Shown: piece after piece, positions 44,110-51,745 of the stretch
How the letters are laid out: each line of letters starts with the position of its first letter
Numbering within the stretch: position 1 is the first letter of the stretch
Assembly (NCBI GenBank): GCA_902779055.1
Contig: CACZAD010000007.1
Coordinates: forward strand, 1-64,000
Source: Fibrobacter succinogenes
GTDB lineage: Bacteria > Fibrobacterota > Fibrobacteria > Fibrobacterales > Fibrobacteraceae
DNA: 64,000 bases
Reading direction: 5' to 3'
Position numbers and translations under genes: made by a program
The notes under the pieces: generated by a model
Databases searched by the model: none
What the model was told of the DNA's origin: nothing
Seen by the model: only the letters and a program-made list of their open reading frames with translations

Positions 44110-44445
44110 ATGGCTATTGAAAAACTTGCAGAAACTCTTTTGGAAAAGCTCCGCTTTATTACGAAGGCGGAAACTGTAATCGGTAACCCTATCCAGGCGG
44201 GCGAATCGACCGTGGTGCCTGTAAGCCGCGTGTCCGTGGGCTTTGGCTTTGGTGGCCACCAGAACAAGGGTGACACGTCTGCCTCTGGCGGTGGTGCTTC
44301 CGTAGAACCGGTGGCGTTCCTCGTCATCAAGGGCGATGATGTCCGCGTGATGCCGATCAGCAAGGACAGTTCCCTGGTCTCGAAGGTGATGGATATCATT
44401 CCCGACATTACGAACAAGTTTGCAAAAAAGACCGAGGACAACTAA
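44110..44445 (+). CDS. GerW/YtfJ-family protein
   Basis: 111 residues from ATG 44110 (a TTG-start extension of nine codons overlaps the previous gene). The sequence MAIEKLAETLLEKL..ETVIGNPIQAGESTVVPVSRVSVGFGFGG is typical of this family, named for spore germination in Bacillus but widespread in non-spore-formers. A Gly/Ser-rich GDTSASGGGASVEP loop and a VKGDDVRVMPI strand follow. Function is unknown. The gene ends the local operon before a terminator. Confidence 0.85.
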   Translation: MAIEKLAETLLEKLRFITKAETVIGNPIQAGESTVVPVSRVSVGFGFGGHQNKGDTSASGGGASVEPVAFLVIKGDDVRVMPISKDSSLVSKVMDIIPDITNKFAKKTEDN

Positions 44446-44489
44446 GGTTTTATAGCCGCGCTTTTTAAGCGCTTTTAGTACGTTGTTAT

Positions 44490-44510
44490 GCCCGCCCCCG
44501 GCGGGCTTTT
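44490..44510 (+). terminator. Intrinsic terminator
   Basis: GCCCGCC-CCC-GGCGGGC followed by TTTT; ends the GerW-like gene operon. A smaller hairpin, GCGCTT-TTT-AAGCGC, precedes it at 44458-44472. Confidence 0.8.
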
Positions 44511-44740
44511 CTTTTATTCTGTCATACCTGCTGGAACCTGCCCCGGCCTAGTTCCGGGGTGCGGGCGTTTCCTTTTTGCGGTTTTCGAGAGAAATTCTAA
44601 AAATCGGTCGAAAACAGAATTTTATTGGTCTATTTTCCTGAATCGGAATGTTTAAAATGTTATTAAAATTTTTGAGAACATTTTTGGTGGATGAAATATG
44701 TGATGCTTTGCAAAAATATGTTAAAAAATGCGTTTTTCTA

Positions 44741-44769
44741 TTGACATTTGCGATTTTAATGAGTATCTT
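44741..44769 (+). promoter_or_regulatory. Promoter of unidentified structured RNA
   Basis: Perfect TTGACA (44741-44746), 17-base spacer, TATCTT (44764-44769). The sequence before it (about 44575-44740) is AT-rich and shows no gene. Confidence 0.7.
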
Positions 44770-44775
44770 TATTTG

Positions 44776-45006
44776 CGTAAAAGAAGAGAATGGATGCCTT
44801 TGGGTGTGTTTGGATTAGGAAATTTGAGAACGTCTGAGGGTCTCGATTCATTCTCTAAGTTTCGCCAGGTGAATTGGTGCATCTCGCGAAACGCCCGGCA
44901 CGGGGTTATACGTGCCACGATATCCTCCTCCAAGGCGCCGTAATGGCGTACTCCTAACACAAAATAATAGGACCTCCTCACGAATAATGAGGAGGTTCTT
45001 CTTTTA
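44776..45006 (+). ncRNA. Unidentified structured RNA
   Basis: About 230 nt with its own promoter and terminator and no convincing reading frame. Pairings include AGAGAATG with CATTCTCT, TTGAGA with TCTCGA, TTAGGA (44815-44820) with TCCTAA (44952-44957), GTTTCGC (44859-44865) with GCGAAAC (44886-44892), GGCACG (44897-44902) with CGTGCC (44911-44916), and CGCC-GTAAT-GGCG. The terminator is ACCTCCTCA-CGAATAA-TGAGGAGGT then TTCTTCTTTT. It lacks the signatures of tmRNA, RNase P and SRP RNA and precedes no same-strand gene. A small RNA with multibranched fold is the best description. Confidence 0.65.
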
Positions 45007-45037
45007 TGCGCCCGGGCCTTCTGCCGGCGCGCTCTGT

Positions 45038-45090
45038 CATGCCCGCCGTTGTTTTTTTTGTCATGCCCCACTTGATGGGGCATCTCCATT
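45038..45090. repeat. REP-like fragments
   Basis: TGTCATGCCCGCC and TGTCATGCCCCAC-TTGA-TGGGGCATCTCC lie between the structured RNA and the serC terminator. Confidence 0.6.
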
Positions 45091-45106
45091 AAATGAGGTA
45101 AACGAA

Positions 45107-45133
45107 AAAGCCCCGGTCTATGACCGAGGCTTT
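45107..45133 (-). terminator. serC terminator
   Basis: Minus strand: AAAGCCTCGGTC-ATA-GACCGGGGCTTT followed by TT. Lies about 90 bases past serC. Confidence 0.75.
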
Positions 45134-45218
45134 CTCAAATGCGTTACACCGCGCAGCGCGGCGCATTCCTAATTAACCTTAAAACGTTGGACTTTCGCTG
45201 TCGCTCAAGTCTAAGTTC

Positions 45219-46325
45219 TTAGCCGAGAACTTTCTTTTCGAAGTCGCCGAGGCAGTCAACGAGAGCCTGCACGCCTTCGACCGGCATAGCGTTGTAGATA
45301 GAAGCGCGGAAGCCGCCGACAGAACGGTGACCCTTGAGCTGCTGGAGGCCACGAGCCTTAGCGAATTCAAGGAATTCCTTGGCGAGATCGTCAGCCTTGT
45401 CAGCTGCAACGACGTCCTTGTTGAACACGAACGGAACGTTCATGATGGAACGGTCTTCCTTAGCTGCCGTACCGACGAACACCTTGGAGTTGTCGAGTGC
45501 GCTGTAGAGGAGAGCTGCCTTGCTGCGGTTCACCTTTTCGATAGCGTCCACGCCACCGAAATCCTTGAGCCACTTGAGGGTGCGGTTCATCACGTACACG
45601 GCAAAGACCGGAGGCGTGTTGAACATGTTGGCTGCGTCGATGTGGGTCTGGAAGTTGAGCATCGTCGGGATGGTGCGGTTCACCTTGCCGAGAAGGCCCT
45701 TCTTGATGATCGTCACGGTCACGCCAGCGCAGCTGATGTTCTTCTGAGCGCCGCCATAGACGACACCGAAATCAGACACGTTGATCTTACGGGCGAGGAA
45801 GTCGGAGCTCACGTCAGCCATGAGGAAGCCGGACTTCGGCTTCGGGAAATTGTGCCATTCCGTACCGTAGATCGTGTTGTTGGCGGTCACGTGGAGGTAG
45901 CTAGCGTTGTCGCTGAGCTTCAAGTTCTTGTCGATGCGGCTGTAAGTTTCGGACTTAGTGTCGCAAGCGGCGAGAGCGTTACCGAACTGCTTAGCTTCCT
46001 TGTAAGCCTTGTTTGCCCAAACGCCGGTCAAAGCGTAGTCGGCCGTAGCGTTCTGATCGAGGAAGTTCATCGGGAGCATGCAGAACAAAAGTGAGCAACC
46101 ACCACCGAGGAACACGATGTCGTAATCTTCCGGGATGCCCATCAATTCACGGAGGTACTGTTCCGTCTGGGCGAACATATTTTCAATCGGCTTTGAACGG
46201 TGACTCATGGAGAGGATACTGATGCCGCTGTTTTCGAAGTCGATGCATGCAGCAGATGCTTCCTTGAGTGCCTGTTCCGGCAAGACCGACGGTCCTGCGC
46301 TAAAGTTATAGACTTTATTTGCCAT
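45219..46325 (-). CDS. serC: Phosphoserine aminotransferase
   Basis: 368 residues. PLP enzyme of serine (and pyridoxal) synthesis, converting phosphohydroxypyruvate to phosphoserine. The N-terminal NFSAGPSVLPEQAL, the LGGGCSLLF loop that holds phosphate, DVSSDFLARKINV and YGGAQKN (the lysine that binds PLP) are diagnostic. AAGGAAC precedes the ATG. It stands alone, with a terminator downstream; no serA or pdx genes are nearby. Confidence 0.97.
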   Translation of the reverse strand: MANKVYNFSAGPSVLPEQALKEASAACIDFENSGISILSMSHRSKPIENMFAQTEQYLRELMGIPEDYDIVFLGGGCSLLFCMLPMNFLDQNATADYALTGVWANKAYKEAKQFGNALAACDTKSETYSRIDKNLKLSDNASYLHVTANNTIYGTEWHNFPKPKSGFLMADVSSDFLARKINVSDFGVVYGGAQKNISCAGVTVTIIKKGLLGKVNRTIPTMLNFQTHIDAANMFNTPPVFAVYVMNRTLKWLKDFGGVDAIEKVNRSKAALLYSALDNSKVFVGTAAKEDRSIMNVPFVFNKDVVAADKADDLAKEFLEFAKARGLQQLKGHRSVGGFRASIYNAMPVEGVQALVDCLGDFEKKVLG

Positions 46326-46440
46326 TGTTGTGTTCCTTTTTAGGGGTTGGGCCCTTTTTAGGGGCTAAAAAAATACGGTGTAAAATTAGTAAATAGGTGG
46401 TGGAGTGGCAATAGAATATATTGCTCCAAAAAACGAGAAA

Positions 46441-46465
46441 CCCGCCGTAAATGGCGGGCCTTTCT
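46441..46465 (-). terminator. Hairpin terminator
   Basis: CCCGCC-GTAAAT-GGCGGG between serC and the gene at 46591; on the minus strand it is followed by TTTCTCGTTTTTT, so it ends the HD-like gene. Confidence 0.75.
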
Positions 46466-46491
46466 AGAAATAATGGATCCTTCGACTTTGT

Positions 46492-46525
46492 TTATCCCGG
46501 ACTTGTTCCGGGACTCAGGATGACA
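46492..46525. repeat. REP-like palindrome
   Basis: ATCCCGGACTTGTTCCGGGA flanked by TTT and ACTCAGGATGACA; a variant of the recurrent family in reversed order. Confidence 0.6.
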
Positions 46526-46590
46526 TATTGTATCAAGTGGGCTTGTATTAGAAATTTCTTCCTACTGCCTACTTCCAACTTCCTACTAGA

Positions 46591-47115
46591 TTATACTCCG
46601 AGAGCCTGGATGGCGGCCTTGTACTTCTTGAGACGGAACTTCGTCTTGAGTTCGCGGCGTTCCTGGCGGTGGATGTACTTGTCTTCGAGCAGCACGTTCA
46701 AGATGGCGCTCTTTGCCTTTGCTGCTGTCGGATTGTCCTTGAGCGTTTCGACAAAGCGGACAAAGTCCTTTTCACGGGCATCGTAAGTCGCATCTTCTGC
46801 CGGCACTCCCTTTTCCATAAGGTGGCAGCTGTATTCGTCGATCCAGGCCTGGTTCTTGTGGTAGGTCATCTTTTGGATGAGGTCGACCATGTCTGCCGGA
46901 ACACCCATCTTGATCATGTCGTCCGGAGTCTTTTTAGTAGAAGATGTGATGGAGTCCTGCAAAATTGCAAGTACCTGGACTTCTTCGGATTCGCCTTTGT
47001 TTTTAAGGTAATCGGCAACATTCTGGAGAAAATCGATGTACGGTCCGCCAGCTTTGTCCTGCTGACCTTTGTGGACGGAATCTGCAATTTTGTAGGCGTC
47101 TTGATAAGAAAGCAT
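46591..47115 (-). CDS. HD-domain-like protein with substituted metal site
   Basis: 174 residues from the ATG at 47115 (AAAGG upstream). The start AYKIADSVHKGQQDKAGGPYI matches the opening of RelA/SpoT-type HD domains. There, HP and HD follow; here the residues are FL and QD (in AILQDSI), so the His ligands are replaced and hydrolase activity is doubtful. The rest is helical with a Lys/Arg-rich C-terminus. No synthetase domain is present. A pseudo-enzyme or a diverged regulator are both possible. Confidence 0.65.
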   Translation of the reverse strand: MLSYQDAYKIADSVHKGQQDKAGGPYIDFLQNVADYLKNKGESEEVQVLAILQDSITSSTKKTPDDMIKMGVPADMVDLIQKMTYHKNQAWIDEYSCHLMEKGVPAEDATYDAREKDFVRFVETLKDNPTAAKAKSAILNVLLEDKYIHRQERRELKTKFRLKKYKAAIQALGV

Positions 47116-47392
47116 TATTAACCTTTTTTTAAAAACATCGAGCATTGTTGATGCCCATACCTTGAATATATATAATGCTCAAATAAAAAAGTGGCCCACC
47201 TACATCATTTTTGCTTCAAAAGTCATCTTTTTCGTGGTGATACTCTTATTTTGGTCGATTTTTCTTGAAAAATGGCACTTTTTTCTTGATTAGTAACCCA
47301 AATGTATTATGTAAAATAATCTTTGTTTTTTCCTTGAAAAAAATTATTTTTGCGGCCAAAAATCAAAAAACCATAAATATAGGAAGTATGGT

Positions 47393-50300
47393 ATGCGATC
47401 TCAGTATGCAAAAATAGGTCTAGTCGCCGCGGCGATGACGCTTGGAATCACCGCTTGCGGTGATGATGTGCTTTACTCACAAGAGGGTGGGCAGTTCTCG
47501 ACGGTCAATTCGATCAGCGACGAAAAATGTAACGATGAAAACGAAGGCTCCATGGCTTTTGTAAAGTCCAAGGCCACGATGTACGTGTGTTCTGAAGGCG
47601 AATGGGTCGCCATGAAGGATGAAGAAGCGATCCAGTACCGTTGCGAATCCAAGGAACTTAAGGACAAGTCCGGATTCGCCATTGTTTGCGATGGCGATAC
47701 GATTGGCGTTGTGAAGAACGGTAAGGACGGCGCCGATGGTAAGGATGGCTCTAACGGTAAAGATGGTACCGATGGCAAAAACGGTACGAACGGCACCAAT
47801 GGTAAAGACGGCACCAATGGCACCAACGGTACTGATGGTACCAATGGCACCAGCGGAACGAACGGATCTAGCGGAACGAATGGTAAGTCTGCTTACGAAA
47901 TCGCAAAGGATAACGGTTTCACGGGCACCGAAAAGGAATGGCTTGAATCCCTGAAGGGAGCTGACGGCAAGAACGGCACCAACGGTAAAGATGCCGATAT
48001 GGACGCCATCAACAAGGATATTGATAGCAAGTTCAGCAGCGCCTCTGCCAAGAACCAGAGCGAAATTGACGAAGCTCTCAAGAATTTGAGCAGCGCTTCT
48101 GCCAAGAACCAGAAGGACGTTGACGACGCCCTCAAGAACTTGAGCTCTGCAACGGACAAGTTCGGCGAAGATATCGACAGCAAGTTCAACGACGCCTACA
48201 GCAGCTGGAATGCAGAACTAGAAGACAAGTCATGCGCCATCGTCGATACGGTTCGTGACAACGAAAAGGCTATTATCACCGTGACAATCCGTTGCGGCGA
48301 AGCCGAAACCAAGATGGAAATCCCGTTCACGCCCGTGAACGAGAATCTCGCCAAGGTGTACAAGAAGCATGTTGTCGTGCGTTTCCCGGTGCAGGCCAAC
48401 AAGGAAACAAAAACCGATGACATCTACGAAGAAATCTGGAAGAACCTCAAGGGTGGCGACAATGCAGAACTTACCGTGACGGACCTTGACGAAAAGTTCG
48501 CCCCGAGCGGCAAGGTGTTTATGCAGGACTTGTTCGCCTCTGCCAATAAATCCTTTGTGACAATCGAAGAAACTAACGAAAAGGCGGTGGAATACAAGGT
48601 TGCACGCCTCGAAGGGGATCTCGACATCACGAACCTTACGACCCCGGTTGTGAAGCTCCGTGTCAAGCTGAACTTGAGTAACAACGCTTTCGGCGCCTTT
48701 GGCGGATTTGGCTCGAACGCAACGGATGTCATTTACAACGCCTATGCAGACTTGTCCGATGCGTCCGATACGGTTGTCATCGACTTCTTGACCGACTACA
48801 AGGCTGCCCGCGTAAAGAAGTTGGTTGACGATGGTAAAGGTTTTGGTGTTGCAAACGAGCAGGCAAACAAGGACCTTGCCCACGCCCTTTATTTGGAAAA
48901 CAGCGAAGAATATCCGTCTTTCGAACATTATGCCCCCGATCAGATTGGCCTGGCCGAAAACTTCAACAGCATCGTGTGGGTGATGGCCCTCATTGACCAA
49001 AAGGACAAGACTCCGGGCTTTAACCCGGTCTATAACGCTTTCCGCAATGTCTTTGCCGAAAACGGCAACTTTAACACCGCCGTCAATACGACTTACGCAG
49101 GCAAGGAACACAGCATGTTCTTTGTTGATTACCTCGCTTTGCTTATCGACGCGAACTTCTTCAAGTGGAACCAAATGCAGCATGGCGACTATACTGCTGA
49201 AACGAATGTCTGGAGTGGTACGGATGCCGTCTATTACAAGATTTTGCAGAATGGATTTGTGGAAGCCTATAAGCTTAAAGTCGAAGACGCAAAGGTTTTC
49301 AATGATCCGTCTGGCTATAGCAGCAAGGTGTATAAGTCTGATGTCGAAGGGGGATATTTCCGTTACTTTGAATATATCGAAAACGAACAAGTTTGGTATC
49401 CTGTAACACTTTGGGCTGTAGGTGTTGCAACGGTGGAACAAGTTTGCGATGCTGACGCAGTTAATTCGACCTTCTTCTATAGCTTTGAAGGTCTTGATGA
49501 AAATGCCGTTTGTGTATGCGACAATGGAAAATGCTACTGGCAAGATACTGAAAATGTATGCTTGGGCCGTAATAAAGGAGATAAGGGATCGGCGTTCATT
49601 GACGGGGAAATTCAAGAGTATGAGTGCGCAGAAGTAGAATGTAATCCATCCGCTTCTTCTTGCGTTGGTTTTGAACTTGGTCCTGTCAGTCCGAGCTCTT
49701 CGAGCTCTGTTGCATCCTCTTCTAGCGCTGCAAGTGGCAAGACTCCAGAAGAACTTGCAAATGATCCGTCTTCTAAGCTTTACCTCGGTGAATGCAGCGC
49801 TACAGTAAACGAAGGCAAAGAAAAGCTGTTCGACTACAAAAATGCGGAACTAGCCACGACAACGAGCAAAATAACCCTTGTATGTGATGGCTCCAAATGG
49901 AGACAGAAAGATGGTCATGACGAGGAATATGGAATATGTACAAAAACTACGATGGAAAAGGGCGAAGTCAAGGAAGAAACTGGTTCCGATCATTATAAGT
50001 GCGATTACCTTGATAAACAGGAAAAATACGAATGGATCGCTGCTGATTGGCGAGAAGTGTATATTGTTAAAAAGGCTTGCCATTATGGCTATGTCAATGA
50101 AAAATTGGTTACTGAATCCGGTTATGAATATGTTTGTGAAGAAAATTCTGAATATACAGACAACTGGGGTAACCATAGCCATGAATGGCGTGAAACGACT
50201 GTTGATGAATATTGCGTGGGTGACCGCGTCGAGGCTACAGTGCAGAAGCTTGAAGACGAAGACCTCGGCGAATCGACCTTCAACGAAAAGTGTAGCTACC

Positions 50301-51727
50301 ACGGTTCTACCTATGCGAGAAACAATACTGCTAGCGGGGCCAAGGAATGGGTGTACTACGGTAATTTTACCAACGAAAGCACAAGAAACAGCGTCCTCTT
50401 GTTCTTGAATGGTTATAAGGATAATATAATTTACGCTTGTAACGATTGGGTCAATATCGAGTGTGAGCCTGTTTCTGTAGAAACCGTGCAGAGTAAAATT
50501 GCCTCGAATATGCTAGATAACGAAAAACAGAAATGGATTAATGTCCTTTGCAACTATGGCGATTACAAGCGTGCTAGTGGCTACGCCGACGGCATTGCCT
50601 TTGAAGTCAACGTAACGTTAAAGAGTGGCGAAAATCCGAAGACGTTTGTCGCTAGTGCCAAGAGAGATGATTGGCACGAACCTACCTTTGAGGATATCTA
50701 TGGCGAATGCGATGAAGATAAGATGAAAAATCAAACCAAAGTAGCTGTTTACGGAGGGGAAAAATACAAGTGTAACTACATTTCTGGAGTTTCCAGCGGA
50801 TACTCTTGGGTTAAAGCAAGCGATTTGGATGAAAACGCAACGCTTGGAATTTGCACGAGTAATCGAATGAACGAAAAAGATGTCGCTATAGTCGGTGACG
50901 CATACTATGGATGTCTTTCTAATAATAACGTAGATGGAATCCCCGAAAGTTCTTCCTCCACAGATTGGCTAGTAATTGATGAAAAAGAGTACCTTAACGC
51001 CAAGCTTGGTATTTGCGATACCGATGGAGGTGATACTAAAAATATTACAGACATTAAGAGCGAAACCCTCAAGGATGGTGAAAGCCTCAGTTTCAAGTGC
51101 TCTATAGCTAAAGACGTCGAAAATGGTAATGGTAAGTGGGTTGACGCCTCCACAGACATTGCTCTCGACAAGATTTGCAACAGAGATAACGAAGATGCAA
51201 CTGTTACCAAAGAAAGCGTAACCTATGTCTGTGCGTACAAGGATGAATCATCCATGTATCAGTGGATTACTTCTGATGTGTACTGCGAAACTCATGGTGA
51301 AAATTTGATATATGGCGGGTATCATAACAATCCGCGTAGTTCTTCTAGTATGTCTCACTGTGGTGGATATTATAGTGATTGTCAAACGGAAACCGACAAG
51401 AAAATCTGCCATGTCGGTACCGAGTCTTTCGTCAAATTGGAGAGCATGTGGCAATCTGTGGCAGAATATTGCGAAGACCATTCTACAGGTTCTGCCTGTG
51501 AATTTGTCAATCATGTAGGTGAAGATATAACTGAGTCTACTCTTAGGTATTACGAACAAACGGAATACTACGTAAAGACAAATCAAGTTTATAAGAAAGC
51601 AGAAACTGTGGAAGAATATTGCGATGCGTTTAATCCGGAACATAATAAGACCTGCATATTTAATTTTGCAGTTTACATTTATTGCGAAGGTAAAAATAAA
51701 TGGGATGGGTGGTGCCCGACCCGCTGA
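47393..51727 (+). CDS. Giant lipoprotein with collagen-like stalk and Cys-pair repeats
   Basis: 1,444 residues. The signal ends GITAC (Cys22). Residues about 110-166 are 19 exact G-X-Y triplets (GKD, GTN and so on), followed by SAYEIAKDNGFTGTEKEWLESLKG, a motif common next to bacterial collagen-like regions, then an alpha-helical zone with repeats (SSASAKNQ) near 210-275. A large beta-rich central domain follows, then, after a Ser-rich linker near 765-785, a long tail of Cys-paired modules (each about 50-80 residues: G(E/I)C...C plus a Trp-containing strand). AGGAAG precedes the ATG. The OmpA/TSP3 gene begins 18 bases later, so the two are an operon. A surface adhesin stalk is inferred. Confidence 0.85.
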   Translation: MRSQYAKIGLVAAAMTLGITACGDDVLYSQEGGQFSTVNSISDEKCNDENEGSMAFVKSKATMYVCSEGEWVAMKDEEAIQYRCESKELKDKSGFAIVCDGDTIGVVKNGKDGADGKDGSNGKDGTDGKNGTNGTNGKDGTNGTNGTDGTNGTSGTNGSSGTNGKSAYEIAKDNGFTGTEKEWLESLKGADGKNGTNGKDADMDAINKDIDSKFSSASAKNQSEIDEALKNLSSASAKNQKDVDDALKNLSSATDKFGEDIDSKFNDAYSSWNAELEDKSCAIVDTVRDNEKAIITVTIRCGEAETKMEIPFTPVNENLAKVYKKHVVVRFPVQANKETKTDDIYEEIWKNLKGGDNAELTVTDLDEKFAPSGKVFMQDLFASANKSFVTIEETNEKAVEYKVARLEGDLDITNLTTPVVKLRVKLNLSNNAFGAFGGFGSNATDVIYNAYADLSDASDTVVIDFLTDYKAARVKKLVDDGKGFGVANEQANKDLAHALYLENSEEYPSFEHYAPDQIGLAENFNSIVWVMALIDQKDKTPGFNPVYNAFRNVFAENGNFNTAVNTTYAGKEHSMFFVDYLALLIDANFFKWNQMQHGDYTAETNVWSGTDAVYYKILQNGFVEAYKLKVEDAKVFNDPSGYSSKVYKSDVEGGYFRYFEYIENEQVWYPVTLWAVGVATVEQVCDADAVNSTFFYSFEGLDENAVCVCDNGKCYWQDTENVCLGRNKGDKGSAFIDGEIQEYECAEVECNPSASSCVGFELGPVSPSSSSSVASSSSAASGKTPEELANDPSSKLYLGECSATVNEGKEKLFDYKNAELATTTSKITLVCDGSKWRQKDGHDEEYGICTKTTMEKGEVKEETGSDHYKCDYLDKQEKYEWIAADWREVYIVKKACHYGYVNEKLVTESGYEYVCEENSEYTDNWGNHSHEWRETTVDEYCVGDRVEATVQKLEDEDLGESTFNEKCSYHGSTYARNNTASGAKEWVYYGNFTNESTRNSVLLFLNGYKDNIIYACNDWVNIECEPVSVETVQSKIASNMLDNEKQKWINVLCNYGDYKRASGYADGIAFEVNVTLKSGENPKTFVASAKRDDWHEPTFEDIYGECDEDKMKNQTKVAVYGGEKYKCNYISGVSSGYSWVKASDLDENATLGICTSNRMNEKDVAIVGDAYYGCLSNNNVDGIPESSSSTDWLVIDEKEYLNAKLGICDTDGGDTKNITDIKSETLKDGESLSFKCSIAKDVENGNGKWVDASTDIALDKICNRDNEDATVTKESVTYVCAYKDESSMYQWITSDVYCETHGENLIYGGYHNNPRSSSSMSHCGGYYSDCQTETDKKICHVGTESFVKLESMWQSVAEYCEDHSTGSACEFVNHVGEDITESTLRYYEQTEYYVKTNQVYKKAETVEEYCDAFNPEHNKTCIFNFAVYIYCEGKNKWDGWCPTR
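47720..47890 (+). repeat. Collagen-type G-X-Y coding repeat
   Basis: 171 nt encode 19 uninterrupted Gly-X-Y triplets, mostly Gly-Thr-Asn and Gly-Lys-Asp. DNA is repetitive with a 9-nt period. Confidence 0.9.
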
Positions 51728-51745
51728 TAGAAATTGTACTAGAAT

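Noticed and set aside
44728-44943. Open frame of 71 codons across the structured RNA
   Set aside because: It has no ribosome-binding site, begins before the proposed promoter boxes are passed and runs through paired RNA stems; the RNA interpretation explains the sequence better.
47720-47890. CRISPR-like periodic repeat
   Set aside because: The 9-nt period encodes Gly-X-Y triplets in frame and has no spacers or direct repeats of CRISPR size.
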